Shown piece by piece: positions 50,865-59,383 of a DNA stretch of 64,000 bases. The notes under the pieces are model-generated. The model ran no database searches and had not been told where the DNA came from. It worked only from the letters and a program-made list of their open reading frames with translations. Within the stretch, counting starts at the first letter, position 1. The number at the start of each line of letters is the position of its first letter. This stretch comes from Robertmurraya sp047302285 (GTDB lineage Bacteria > Bacillota > Bacilli > Bacillales > Cytobacillaceae): assembly GCF_047302285.1 (NCBI RefSeq), contig NZ_CP154845.1:1736001-1800000 (forward strand), read 5' to 3'. Made by a program: the position numbers and the translations under genes.

Positions 50865-52094
50865 TTATTTATAGTGGCCACCTATTTTTCTAGCCCGCTC
50901 AGAGGCTTGCCCTGCTTGAGTTAGGGAAGAGGCACGGAAAATGGCCGTCCGTCCATATTTATCCCATATTGTATCTAAAGCATGATTTAATTGTTCTCTG
51001 TCCAAATAGTTATCGAATAAATCGATTTGATAGCAGTCAGATGTCTGCAAATTGGTTAATGAAACACCAAGGCTTCTTACGGGTTGTCGATCCCAATACC
51101 TTAAAAACAATTCATAGGCTGCATTAAAAATATCCATGTCAAAATTAGTGGGGACTGGCAATGTTATCTGTCTATGGAAGCCAGTGGGGGCATCAAAATC
51201 AGCGCCTCTAACTCCGCATGCAACGGTGACTCCCATATAGCCCTTATTTCTACATCTTCTAGCAACTTCGGTACAAAGCTCCAATAATACAATCTTAATT
51301 TCTTCGAGCTTAGTATAATCTCTTGGTAATGTCATATGATGACCAATTGCTTTTTGCTGGTCATGGGTTTTAACGGAAACAGGGGACTCGTCAATTCCGT
51401 TTGCTGTTTGCCAAAGAACTTCTCCATTAATTCCCCAGCGTTTTTTCAGGATATCAACGGGGAACGTAGCTAACTGTCCAATCGTAAAAATCCCCATGCC
51501 TTGTAAATTTATCTCCATTCTTTTTCCAACTCCGAACATTTTTCCAATCGGCAGTTTCCAAAGTTTCTCCATATTTGTGTCATCAAGCTTAAATATGCCA
51601 TTCTCATTTTTCTTTGCAAAGTTATCACAGGCCATTTTGGCAAGAATCTTATTTTTGCCGATGCCGATCCTCGCATATACCCCGATATCATTAAGAATCT
51701 GCTGCTGTAGTTCACGAGCAATTTCATATTCATCTCCTAAGATGCTTAGACTTCCAGAAACATCTAAAAACTGTTCGTCAATTGAAAAGGGTTCGACTAA
51801 ATCGGTAAATTGCTCGAGAAGCTTACTAATAGCTACTGAGACATTTATATAGTCTTGCATATGCGGTTTCACAACAACTACATTGGGACATTTCATTTGA
51901 GCTTGCCATAATAGCTCCGCTGTCTTAATCCCAAATTTCTTTGCAATAGGACAGGCTGCTAAAATAATTCCTGATCTTCTCTCAGGATCTCCAGCTACAA
52001 CTAGAGGCTTATTCTCATAAGCAGTATTTTTAACTTTTTCAACAGAAGCATAAAACGATTGAATATCTGCAAGAAAAAGCACTTTATCCTTCAT
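50865..52094 (-). CDS. uvrX: UV-damage repair Y-family polymerase UvrX (YqjW, PolY2)
   Basis: About 409 residues from ATG 52094 (AAAGGAAG upstream); the frame is open to 52169 but that would read through the LexA boxes. Catalytic residues in FLADIQSFYASVEK and FSIDEQFLDV, thumb motif GVGKRM, and clamp-binding QIDLFDN near the end. It is the SOS translesion polymerase paired with the YolD-like yqjX. Confidence 0.95.
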   Translation of the reverse strand: MKDKVLFLADIQSFYASVEKVKNTAYENKPLVVAGDPERRSGIILAACPIAKKFGIKTAELLWQAQMKCPNVVVVKPHMQDYINVSVAISKLLEQFTDLVEPFSIDEQFLDVSGSLSILGDEYEIARELQQQILNDIGVYARIGIGKNKILAKMACDNFAKKNENGIFKLDDTNMEKLWKLPIGKMFGVGKRMEINLQGMGIFTIGQLATFPVDILKKRWGINGEVLWQTANGIDESPVSVKTHDQQKAIGHHMTLPRDYTKLEEIKIVLLELCTEVARRCRNKGYMGVTVACGVRGADFDAPTGFHRQITLPVPTNFDMDIFNAAYELFLRYWDRQPVRSLGVSLTNLQTSDCYQIDLFDNYLDREQLNHALDTIWDKYGRTAIFRASSLTQAGQASERARKIGGHYK

Positions 52095-52120
52095 TAAGGC
52101 TATCTTCCTTTCTAAAAAAA

Positions 52121-52161
52121 CGAACATACTTTCGTATTCATTATATACGAAAGTATGTTCG
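52121..52161 (-). promoter_or_regulatory. Promoter of uvrX flanked by two LexA (Din) boxes
   Basis: CGAACATACTTTCG (52121-52134) and CGAAAGTATGTTCG (52148-52161) are both close to the Bacillus LexA box CGAAC-N4-GTTCG and are reverse complements of each other. A minus-strand TATAAT (52145-52140) lies exactly between them. SOS control is therefore strongly suggested. Confidence 0.9.
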
Positions 52162-52323
52162 TTTATCACCAGGAAAAAATTGTTAGTTGGAAAATATTTT
52201 TTAAGGTGGATTCCATTAGAAAGGGGAAGATGGTTGAAATCATCCTTCAGAAGAAAGAAAATGGTAACCTTTCTGAAGTGAGGAAGCTTAATTTTTTAAG
52301 GTGTTACGAGTGAGAGTACGTAG

Positions 52324-52773
52324 CTAAACGCCAAACTGTTTTAAATGGTGGTCAAGATGTTTGTAAATGCCTTTTCCCCATTGCTCAGGAGTCAGTTTAC
52401 CAAAAAAAGGGTGGGGATGAGTTGTGCAATTCTCTGGCCCATTTATTTGGAAAGCGGTAATTTTTTGCTTTAGTCTTTCCTTTTCTGTTTCGAACTCTTT
52501 GCCATCTTCAATTAAAATGGTTGGAATGGTAGACATATTTTTGGCGAAGGGCTTGTCGTTATAAAAAACAGGTTTCGCTAGGTTTCCTACTAATATTCCT
52601 AATAAGCCTCTTGGAGGAAGAGAATTCCCCATCGCAATATCTTGAAAAGATGAGCAATGTGCGAGCATTTGAGCAACATCCATTTTCCCCCATTGTGGTG
52701 TTGAATTTGGGTTTAAGTTGTCAATCCGCTCTAAAATCTCCTCTAAATGCAAGTGGTTAAAGATATTTTTCAT
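52324..52773 (-). CDS. DUF1569 (DinB-superfamily) protein
   Basis: 149 residues: MDVAQMLAHCSSFQDIAMGN, HPFFGKLTPEQWGKGIYKHL and DHHLKQFG are typical of DUF1569, a four-helix DinB-like fold with likely metal-binding His. Function unknown. GGGAGA precedes ATG. Confidence 0.85.
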   Translation of the reverse strand: MKNIFNHLHLEEILERIDNLNPNSTPQWGKMDVAQMLAHCSSFQDIAMGNSLPPRGLLGILVGNLAKPVFYNDKPFAKNMSTIPTILIEDGKEFETEKERLKQKITAFQINGPENCTTHPHPFFGKLTPEQWGKGIYKHLDHHLKQFGV

Positions 52774-52910
52774 TTGAGTACGTCTCTCCCTTCACGACAA
52801 CAATTATAACATAATAATCTGATTTTTCTGGTAAGCATTATGTGAAAATGATAAAGAAGCACACATCAAAGGGACATGTGCTTCTTATATTGAGAGTGGG
52901 CTTGATACGT

Positions 52911-53780
52911 TCAATTAGGCTCTACATGAACATTCACTTCATATACTTTGTAGTCATGAATTAGGATGTTTTCAATAGAGGTGGCAATATCATGAGCTTG
53001 TTTAATATCTAATGTTGAATTGACAAAAATGACGACATCTAATACTTCGTTATTCCCGTAATTTCTTCCTTTAATTTCTTTTAATCCTTTAACACCGTAT
53101 ATATTTGAAATGACATCTTGATACAGCTGCAACTTTTTTTCATCAAAACCATCAGAAAGTTCATGGGCAGCCTGCTTAAAAATATCCCAAGCCGTTTTGC
53201 AAATTAAAAGCCCGACGAAAAGAGCGGTTAATACGTCTAACCACGGCATATTTAATTGAGAACCCAAAATACCGATAGCCGTTCCAATACTTACCCACGC
53301 ATCAGAAAGGTTATCCTTTGCGGCTGCCATCACGGCTTTGCTATTAATTTTTGTCGCTAACTTTTTATTGTAGCGATAAACAAAATACATCGCTATTGCA
53401 CTAAAAACACCTGTATAGGCAGCGATAATGTCAGGTGATTGTTTGGCACCTTCGAACAAGGAGGTAATAGCATCAACTAGTACCTGAATCCCAACGGCAA
53501 GCATAATAAAGGATGCAATCATGGAGGCGATCGTTTCACTTTTCCAATGGCCGTAGCGATGGTTCTTATCCGGTGGTTTCCGTGCCAGTTTAAGTCCAAT
53601 GAGAACAGCAATAGACGCGATGATATCGGTTGTATTATTTAGGCCGTCTGCTTTTAAAGCTGCAGAATCACTTATATGGCCAACCATTAATTTGATGATG
53701 GACAGAACAATATAAGCAATAATGCTCATGATTGCTCCTCGTTCCCCTAATTTAAGATTTTGATATTTTTCAGTATCCAT
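52911..53780 (-). CDS. Cation diffusion facilitator, manganese-type
   Basis: About 289 residues from ATG 53780 (AGGAGAG). Six membrane segments, then a cytoplasmic ferredoxin-like domain (from about 205). The metal-site motifs are NNTTD in helix 2 and DNLSD in helix 5; Asn/Asp in place of His fits manganese rather than zinc exporters (B. subtilis MneP/MneS type). Exports divalent cation against protons. Confidence 0.9.
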   Translation of the reverse strand: MDTEKYQNLKLGERGAIMSIIAYIVLSIIKLMVGHISDSAALKADGLNNTTDIIASIAVLIGLKLARKPPDKNHRYGHWKSETIASMIASFIMLAVGIQVLVDAITSLFEGAKQSPDIIAAYTGVFSAIAMYFVYRYNKKLATKINSKAVMAAAKDNLSDAWVSIGTAIGILGSQLNMPWLDVLTALFVGLLICKTAWDIFKQAAHELSDGFDEKKLQLYQDVISNIYGVKGLKEIKGRNYGNNEVLDVVIFVNSTLDIKQAHDIATSIENILIHDYKVYEVNVHVEPN

Positions 53781-54053
53781 TTTAAACTCTCCTATAAATA
53801 ACATACTACTAGAATAGCAACTGCAAAACGGGTGGGTCTACAGCAATCTTATTGAGCGATTCTATATTAATAGGTAAAGTGAAAAAATGTTTCACTGGGG
53901 AAAGTTGTTCTCTACTAGATAGGAGAGGGCAATTAGTAGAATGAAAAGAATGGAAAGTTCTAAAACTCACTTCATATGAGGAGATGTGAGCACTTAAATC
54001 GTGGAAGAAGAGAGGAGTTATGCTACAATATCAGCAGTGGAGGGGATGACAGA

Positions 54054-54380
54054 ATGGAAATTACCATTACAGATATAGCAGCAAAGAAGATTGAAGAGAA
54101 GAAGGGGCAGCAAGAAGGCTTCCTAAAACTGAAATACGATACGGAAGGCTGTGGTTGCGTCGTAAGCGGTGTAACAGCACTTTGGCTAGTTGATGAAATT
54201 AATGAAGATGATCGAGCAATTGAAACATCTATCGGTTCAATCTATGTGGAAAAATCAAAAGAGGTTTTTCTAAATGAAAATCTTAAAATTGACTTTTCTC
54301 CAAGTTCAAATAGCTTCCAGTTAAAGAGTCCGAATGAATTCTTGAATCCGAGAATGAGTTTTTTGAATAAAATCAATTAA
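54054..54380 (+). CDS. yqkB: YqkB, HesB-like protein
   Basis: 108 residues of the HesB-like family: ITDIAAKKIEEKKGQ and the Cys cluster EGCGCVVSG. Possibly linked to iron-sulfur clusters, but YqkB lacks the complete A-type Cys set, so function is uncertain. ATG 54054 has GTGGAGGGG upstream; the frame continues to 53976 without a ribosome site. Confidence 0.9.
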   Translation: MEITITDIAAKKIEEKKGQQEGFLKLKYDTEGCGCVVSGVTALWLVDEINEDDRAIETSIGSIYVEKSKEVFLNENLKIDFSPSSNSFQLKSPNEFLNPRMSFLNKIN

Positions 54381-54404
54381 ACAGGCCGATATGGTCTGTT
54401 TTTG
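54379..54404 (+). terminator. Terminator of yqkB
   Basis: AACAGGCC pairs with GGTCTGTT, then TTTGC. Confidence 0.75.
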
Positions 54405-54480
54405 CTGTAAATAGTAGTTTTATATTAATCAATTTTGTCTGATAAAATGAAGTTAAGTATAAGCTGAAAGGAATGATTTG

Positions 54481-55050
54481 ATGGCCATTCCAAACGAAAA
54501 AGGGAGATATTCCTATGTCGATTATCAACGATGGGAAGAAGACAAACGGGTCGAGTTAATTGATGGTGAAATATTTGTTATGATACCCACTCCATCACGT
54601 AAGCATCAACAGGTTCTTAGAGAAATCTCTACAGCTTTTTCTATTTTTCTGAGGGATAAGAATTGTGAAGTTTTCTTTGCTCCATTTGATGTAAGGTTAT
54701 TAACAGAAAACAAACAAGAAGAGAATATAACAGATGTCGTTCAACCAGATTTAGCCGTTGTGTGCGAACAAGGAAAGCTGGATGAAAAGGATGTAATGGC
54801 GCGCCAGATATGATTGTTTGAGATCCTGTCTCCTTCTTCTGTGAAGATGGATCGTTGGAATAAATATCAGCTTTATGAAAAAGCGGGGGTGAAAGAATAC
54901 TGGATTGTTGACCCTAATAATGAGTCTGTTGAAGTACATCTTTTAGAAGGTCAATCCTATAAATTTGAAGGTGTTTTTACAAAAGGAGATACAGTACCTG
55001 TCCATGTATTAAAGGGGTTGGAATTAGAATTGAATCAAATATTTATATAA
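54481..55050 (+). pseudogene. Uma2-family (DUF820) nuclease gene with two compensating frameshifts
   Basis: The first part (ATG 54481, YVDYQRWEEDKRVELIDGE, VVQPDLAVVCEQGKLDEK) and the last (LSPSSVKMDRWNKYQLYEKA, KEYWIVDPNN) are a Uma2 domain of normal total length. Between about 54788 and 54823 the family phrase GAPDMIVEIL is read only in the +1 frame: one base appears lost near 54790 (AAGGATG) and one gained at GTTTGAG. The unshifted frame meets TGA at 54811. The two indels cancel, but the stop breaks the protein. Confidence 0.88.
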
Positions 55051-55094
55051 AAATGGCTGGCACAAAAAAATCAATCCGTGTCAGCCATTTTCTT
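55050..55094. terminator. Bidirectional terminator between the Uma2 pseudogene and yqkD
   Basis: A 14-bp stem with one mismatch (55050-55063 with 55078-55091); the arms have A and T runs. The yqkD stop lies in the loop. Confidence 0.85.
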
Positions 55095-56015
55095 ATTGTC
55101 TTTGCCTGTCACAAATACATAATCCTCTAAAAACTCATCTACTACTTTCGCATAATCTTCCTTATTCTCATTCAATGATTGGGCATGAACCCCTTTTTCG
55201 GCGATAAAGAGCTTTTTTGGTCCTTGTTTTTGTTCGTAAAGAGCTTCTGTCATCGTAGGCAAGATAAAATCATCTTTTTTACTATGGATAAAGAGGATAG
55301 GTTTTTCGATATTATCAATAACTGAAATAGGGGAAACATCCTTTAAAGAGTATTTTTGCCGCATTTTAATAAAGAGATCGGCTACTGGTAATAGAAGCTT
55401 TGCTGGAAGCTTTAATTCAGCTTTTAAACGATAAGCAAGTTGTTCTTGGAAATCAGAAAAAGGGCAATCAGCAATATAAAAATCGGCCGCAACTTCAATC
55501 ATGCCTGCATAAAGAAGCATAGTGGCAGCACCCATGGATTCCCCGTGAATGCCCAAAAGCAAATCAGGTCCACGATCAAGCCTTAGCCAATCAACAATCG
55601 TCTTTAAATCAAATTTCTCGTAATAGCCATAACTCGTTGTTTTTCCACCAGATTCACCATGCCGTCTATGATCATAGATCACTGCATTAAATCCTCTTTC
55701 TAAAAAAAGATTCATATACTTAATGGAATTGAATTTATTCTCTGTCACTCCATGACAAAAAATCACATATTTATTTGTGCGGTGAGGTTCGACAACGAGT
55801 GCTTTTAAATGGTAGCCAAAGTGGGAGGGAATCAGAATCTCTCGTTTCGGTAGCTGTTCAAAGGCATTTGTATCAAGCCTTCCAGCGGACTTTTCGCGGT
55901 CGATGATAAATTCATCATCCTTCTTTTTCATATACATAATGCGATTGGAAAAATACAAGCCAACAGTCAGAAAGGCAAATAGAAATGATACGATGAATCG
56001 CAACGCCCTTTTCAT
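55071..56015 (-). CDS. yqkD: Alpha/beta hydrolase YqkD
   Basis: About 314 residues. One N-terminal membrane segment, oxyanion region FCHGVTENK, nucleophile Ser in GIHGESMGAA, later IHSKKDDFI (Asp) and GVHAQS (His). A membrane-anchored esterase or peptidase-like hydrolase of unknown substrate. ATG 56015 is placed six bases from GGAGGG; ATG 56021 would touch it. Confidence 0.92.
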   Translation of the reverse strand: MKRALRFIVSFLFAFLTVGLYFSNRIMYMKKKDDEFIIDREKSAGRLDTNAFEQLPKREILIPSHFGYHLKALVVEPHRTNKYVIFCHGVTENKFNSIKYMNLFLERGFNAVIYDHRRHGESGGKTTSYGYYEKFDLKTIVDWLRLDRGPDLLLGIHGESMGAATMLLYAGMIEVAADFYIADCPFSDFQEQLAYRLKAELKLPAKLLLPVADLFIKMRQKYSLKDVSPISVIDNIEKPILFIHSKKDDFILPTMTEALYEQKQGPKKLFIAEKGVHAQSLNENKEDYAKVVDEFLEDYVFVTGKDNKKMADTD

Positions 56016-56021
56016 GACCAT

Positions 56022-56419
56022 CCCTCCAAAATCAGATTTAGTATATTATCAATTTACTCAATTTTACCATCTTAGAAACAGTAAAAACGAATGAACGATA
56101 TAAAATTTACGGTCTTAATGACCAAGGAGTAACGGCGCCAATAATTTTCTGGTCTTTTGAAGAGTGAATAGCTTCATTGACTCCGTTGCAGATTTCTTGA
56201 TGTGTAAGCCCTCTCGAAGACACGCCATCTATGTCGTGTTTTTAGTGTGACTACTTCCATTTTAGGTCTATTGCGAAATCAACTCAAGGAAAGAGGAAGG
56301 AATTTCAGGATGAGAATGTCACTCCGCTGATTCATAGGTGTGACGAAAAGAGCATCACTGGATAGAAGTCCACGTAACACAACAAGAGACTTGGCATAAA
56401 AACCAAGTCTCTCATCTTT
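56022..56419. other. Intergenic region with an unidentified minus-strand coding remnant
   Basis: Minus strand 56229-56107 reads DGVSSRGLTHQEICNGVNEA, then IIGAVTPWSLRP and a stop, with no start or ribosome site. It looks like the end of a lost gene that I cannot name. The rest shows no gene; a terminator hairpin lies at 56385. Confidence 0.4.
56385..56416. terminator. Hairpin downstream of the small minus-strand gene
   Basis: AGAGACTTGG (56385-56394) pairs with CCAAGTCTCT (56403-56412). It directly follows the stop of the 43-residue gene on the minus strand; the T run is weak on both strands. Confidence 0.6.
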
Positions 56420-56551
56420 CTATTGTTTCGAGTTCTGCCTTTTTGTAGGGTGAATGGCTTGTTCTAAGTCTTCTACAGCAATGTTCTGTTTGACATTTTC
56501 AGCATGAGGTTGTCCTTTTTGACTATTCCCTTTTTCGCGCTTCTGACTCAT
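56420..56551 (-). CDS. Small hydrophilic protein of unknown function
   Basis: 43 residues, charged and Gln-rich (MSQKREKGNSQKGQPHAENV, EDLEQAIHPTKRQNSKQ), with no membrane segment. GGAGGGA precedes ATG at good distance and a hairpin follows, so it is probably real. It resembles the small Bacillus spore- or stress-associated peptides in composition only; I do not recognise the family. Confidence 0.65.
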   Translation of the reverse strand: MSQKREKGNSQKGQPHAENVKQNIAVEDLEQAIHPTKRQNSKQ

Positions 56552-56697
56552 ACTCGTTCCCTCCTTCTAATAACATCTTCCATAGAATGAGTTAAAAGTG
56601 AGGAGGTTATACGTTGGTTAATTTTCAAGGAGTCATAACGGAAAAACGTAGGGATTAGTGATATAATATTTTTATGAAAAATGAGTGAGGGATAGAC

Positions 56698-56943
56698 ATG
56701 AAGAAAAAGAAACAGAAGACACAACCAAAAAATGATGACAAACCAGTAACACTTGGGGATATGCTAAATGCTGACTTACTAAAGCAGTTAAAGGACCAAA
56801 AGCAGCAGTTAAAAGATGCAGAAACAAAAAAGCAGATTGAAGAAGAGGAAAGAAAAAGAGAAGAGCGCCGCTTACGCGAAAAAAATAAATCGTTTGAAGA
56901 ATTACTAGACGAAAGCCCGATGGACTGGAAAAAGTTCAAATAA
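56698..56943 (+). CDS. yqkE: YqkE, DUF3886 protein
   Basis: 81 residues, highly charged and helical: KPVTLGDMLNADLLKQLKDQ, a Lys/Glu/Arg coiled coil, and the ending FEELLDESPMDWKKFK. This is the DUF3886 pattern of B. subtilis YqkE, which lies at the same place. Function unknown. Confidence 0.9.
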   Translation: MKKKKQKTQPKNDDKPVTLGDMLNADLLKQLKDQKQQLKDAETKKQIEEEERKREERRLREKNKSFEELLDESPMDWKKFK

Positions 56944-57129
56944 AACCTGATACTCTAACTAAAACAGCCTCTATTAATCAAGGTGAGATGCTTGACCACG
57001 AACAGGATATCAGACTGATAAAAGCCTATATTGATCAAGAAGGTTTTCATATTTTAGGGGATTGATAGGGGCGAATCGTGTTCAGACTTCAAATCTTACT
57101 TTTGTGGGACAGATCAGTACTCCTCAAAA

Positions 57130-57157
57130 AACACCCGAACAAGTTTTGTTTGGGTGT
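57130..57157 (+). terminator. Terminator before ypmR
   Basis: AACACCCGAACAA pairs with TTGTTTGGGTGTT. A short frame between yqkE and this hairpin (56989-57064, ending KAYIDQEGFHILGD) might be a gene remnant but is not identified. Confidence 0.65.
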
Positions 57158-57297
57158 TATTTATGGGGATTTGGGAAACCTTAAGGCGGCTGGTTTTAAA
57201 ATCCACTTAATTTCACATATAATGAATGATAAAATAACTTGTTGGTTTAAATAATATATAGACTATGATATTAATAGAATTTGGTGGTGTGGATAAA

Positions 57298-58227
57298 TTG
57301 AAGGGAAATAAAGAGTGGGTTGTAGCAGCTATTGTAATCATCGGGTGTTTCCTTCTTTATATATTTTTTCCAGGACCAACTCAAACTGTGTCTGAGGAAG
57401 AAAGTGTGAGTGTTGTATCAAATATGAATGATGCGCAAATAGAGGAGCATGATGGCGAAGAAGAGCAAGAAGGGGAAACTGAGCAAGAACAATCAGTGGC
57501 AGTGGTGATTAAAGAGAAGGTTAGGGAAATAATCGAAGGGGCAATTCGTTTTTTTAAAGATGATAAAAAAATTGTTGCGATTGGTGATTCACTTACTGAA
57601 GGTGTTGGAGATGAAACAGCAAATGGCGGTTACGTCGGTATTCTAAACCATACGTTTGAGAATCAGAACATTAACATTTCGATTGAGAACTTAGGGAAAA
57701 GGGGCAATCGAACGGATCAATTATTGCTCAGGTTGGAAAATGAAGAGATTGCAGCATCGATTAAGGAAGCAGATATTGTCCTTATCACAATTGGTGCAAA
57801 TGATATCATGAAAGTGGTTCGAAGTAATTACACGAATCTTAATATCGAACCATTTGAGACAGAAAGAGTAGATTATGTTGAGAGACTAAGAGCTATTTTT
57901 ACGAAAATGAATGAGCTCAATCCAGACATGCATATCTATTTGATTGGTTTTTATAATCCATTTGAGCGTGTCTTTGGTGACATTGAACAATTAGAGATTA
58001 TTCTTGATAATTGGAATCATGCAGGTGAATTAGTGACAGCGGAATTTGATAATGTATCTTACATTCCTACTAAAGATTTATTCACCAATTCAACGATCGA
58101 CCTATTATCTGATGATAATTTCCATCCTAATACAAGCGGTTATAAATTGATGGCTGAGCGTGTGCTTGAGTCTTTGGATGATGTTAATGAAGAAACAGAG
58201 CTACCGAGTGAGGATACAGAAGAGTAG
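57298..58227 (+). CDS. ypmR: Membrane-anchored SGNH/GDSL lipase-like protein (YpmR-like)
   Basis: About 309 residues. An N-terminal membrane anchor (WVVAAIVIIGCFLLYIFF), an acidic linker rich in Glu/Gln (about 35-75), and an SGNH domain with blocks GDSLTEG (Ser), GKRGNRT, GAND (Asn) and DNFHPN (Asp/His). A very acidic tail ends the protein. The start is uncertain: TTG 57298 has GGTGGTG upstream, ATG 57265 does not. ypmS follows by eight bases, as in B. subtilis, though there the pair lies elsewhere. Confidence 0.88.
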   Translation: MKGNKEWVVAAIVIIGCFLLYIFFPGPTQTVSEEESVSVVSNMNDAQIEEHDGEEEQEGETEQEQSVAVVIKEKVREIIEGAIRFFKDDKKIVAIGDSLTEGVGDETANGGYVGILNHTFENQNINISIENLGKRGNRTDQLLLRLENEEIAASIKEADIVLITIGANDIMKVVRSNYTNLNIEPFETERVDYVERLRAIFTKMNELNPDMHIYLIGFYNPFERVFGDIEQLEIILDNWNHAGELVTAEFDNVSYIPTKDLFTNSTIDLLSDDNFHPNTSGYKLMAERVLESLDDVNEETELPSEDTEE

Positions 58228-58235
58228 GTGAAAAA

Positions 58236-58850
58236 ATGGGAGTACAGTTAAAAAGAAAACCGACATGGAAGCAATTATTCATAGGTTTGGCTGGAGCGAA
58301 TGGTATTTTGTTGATCCTTTTCTTCGTTCTATTGCTTTGGCCGGTATCTGAATCAGAGGTCCCTGAGAAAGCTTTTATTGAAGAAGAGCCAGGAGCCGAA
58401 TTTACGGTCAACTCAAGCAAACAGAATTTGAATGAGTTAGTTAATGAATATGTCGATAAATTTATGAAGGATCAAGACGATAAATATACCGTTGACTTTG
58501 GTGGTGAAAATGTTAGATTACTAGGGTCAATCGATGCTTTTCACACTGAAATTCCGATCTCCATTACCCTGGATCCCTTGGTACAGGAAAATGGCGACCT
58601 TGTTTTATATACTTCGGAAATGTCGCTTGGATTACTACAATTACCAGAAAAAAAGATCCTTGAATACGTGAAAAAAGAATTAGAAACACCAGATTGGGTT
58701 AACATTGACCCGAGTAGCCAATCGATCTATATTGGAGTTACGCAAATGGAAGTCAAAAGTAACTTCAAGGTCAAGGTTCAGAGCTTTGATTTGAAGAATG
58801 ATCAGATCACATTCAGAATAAAAGTTCCGAATAAAACGTTAGGGTTATAG
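58236..58850 (+). CDS. ypmS: YpmS, DUF2140 membrane-anchored protein
   Basis: 204 residues. One N-terminal membrane segment (WKQLFIGLAGANGILLILFF) and an extracytoplasmic beta domain with LNELVNEYVDKFMKD, and PISITLDPLVQENGDL and the ending KVPNKTL, typical of DUF2140. Function unknown; always next to ypmR, which suggests a shared envelope role. Confidence 0.9.
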   Translation: MGVQLKRKPTWKQLFIGLAGANGILLILFFVLLLWPVSESEVPEKAFIEEEPGAEFTVNSSKQNLNELVNEYVDKFMKDQDDKYTVDFGGENVRLLGSIDAFHTEIPISITLDPLVQENGDLVLYTSEMSLGLLQLPEKKILEYVKKELETPDWVNIDPSSQSIYIGVTQMEVKSNFKVKVQSFDLKNDQITFRIKVPNKTLGL

Positions 58851-58854
58851 AGGT

Positions 58855-58909
58855 AAACGGTTCTTGTGCTGCTAATTGAGAATTGGCAGTATGAGAACCG
58901 TTTGTTTTC
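58855..58909 (+). terminator. Terminator of ypmRS
   Basis: Outer stem AAACGGTTCT (58855-58864) with AGAACCGTTT (58894-58903), an inner CTGC...GCAG stem, then GTTTTC. Confidence 0.85.
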
Positions 58910-59019
58910 AAGGGTTCTTTATTATCGGCTGGGGGAGCAAGCTAAGCCCCGAGTGTGCTGATTAATAGACGGTCTCAAAACTCCGCTTATTTTCTCCGAA
59001 GACAGCCCTAATAAAGCAA
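58910..59019. other. Gene-free stretch before repeat copy B
   Basis: Together with the repeat and the hairpin after it, 58851-59383 is a 530-base region without a gene. I see no promoter or coding signal in this part. Confidence 0.5.
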
Positions 59020-59203
59020 TAACAGGAAAAATTCCGGTTAATTAGCAAATATCGTTAAAAAAGGCTTAAATAACAGGAAAAATTCCGCCTATTGACTTCA
59101 AAAACGTGAAAATAGGTGGTTTTTCTCTGCATAACCGGAAAATCTTCCGTTATCCCCCGACAATGAGCTTGAGCAAGTCCTATAACAGGAAAAATTCCGC
59201 TTA
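59020..59203. repeat. 184-bp composite intergenic repeat, copy B
   Basis: Units of 21 bases start at 59020 (TAACAGGAAAAATTCCGGTTA), 59071, 59132 (inverted type, TAACCGGAAAATCTTCCGTTA) and 59183. Start-to-start distances are 51, 61 and 51, exactly as in copy A at 29595. Inter-unit bases also align (for example TTTTTCTCTGCATAA against TTTTGCTCTCCATAA). Confidence 0.85.
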
Positions 59204-59283
59204 TTTTACTATCACAAATTAAAAGTGATGCTGCTCAGAAAAACACCTTACATAAATTTCCACTTATACCTTTTGCTAGTCTC

Positions 59284-59325
59284 AAAAAGGAAACTCGTCA
59301 ATAGCTATAGCAAGTTTCCTTTTTT
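59284..59325 (+). terminator. Hairpin with T run between the repeat and yqkF
   Basis: AAAAAGGAAACT (59284-59295) pairs with AGTTTCCTTTTT (59313-59324). No plus-strand gene precedes it directly; it may be bidirectional and close yqkF on the minus strand. Confidence 0.6.
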
Positions 59326-59383
59326 ATATCCCAAAAACGATGCCGATACGACTATCATTTCGGCACGTATTATCTCAGCGCTT

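Noticed and set aside
54814..55050. A separate 78-codon gene starting at TTG 54814
   Set aside because: It is the second half of the Uma2 domain after the in-frame stop, with no ribosome site.
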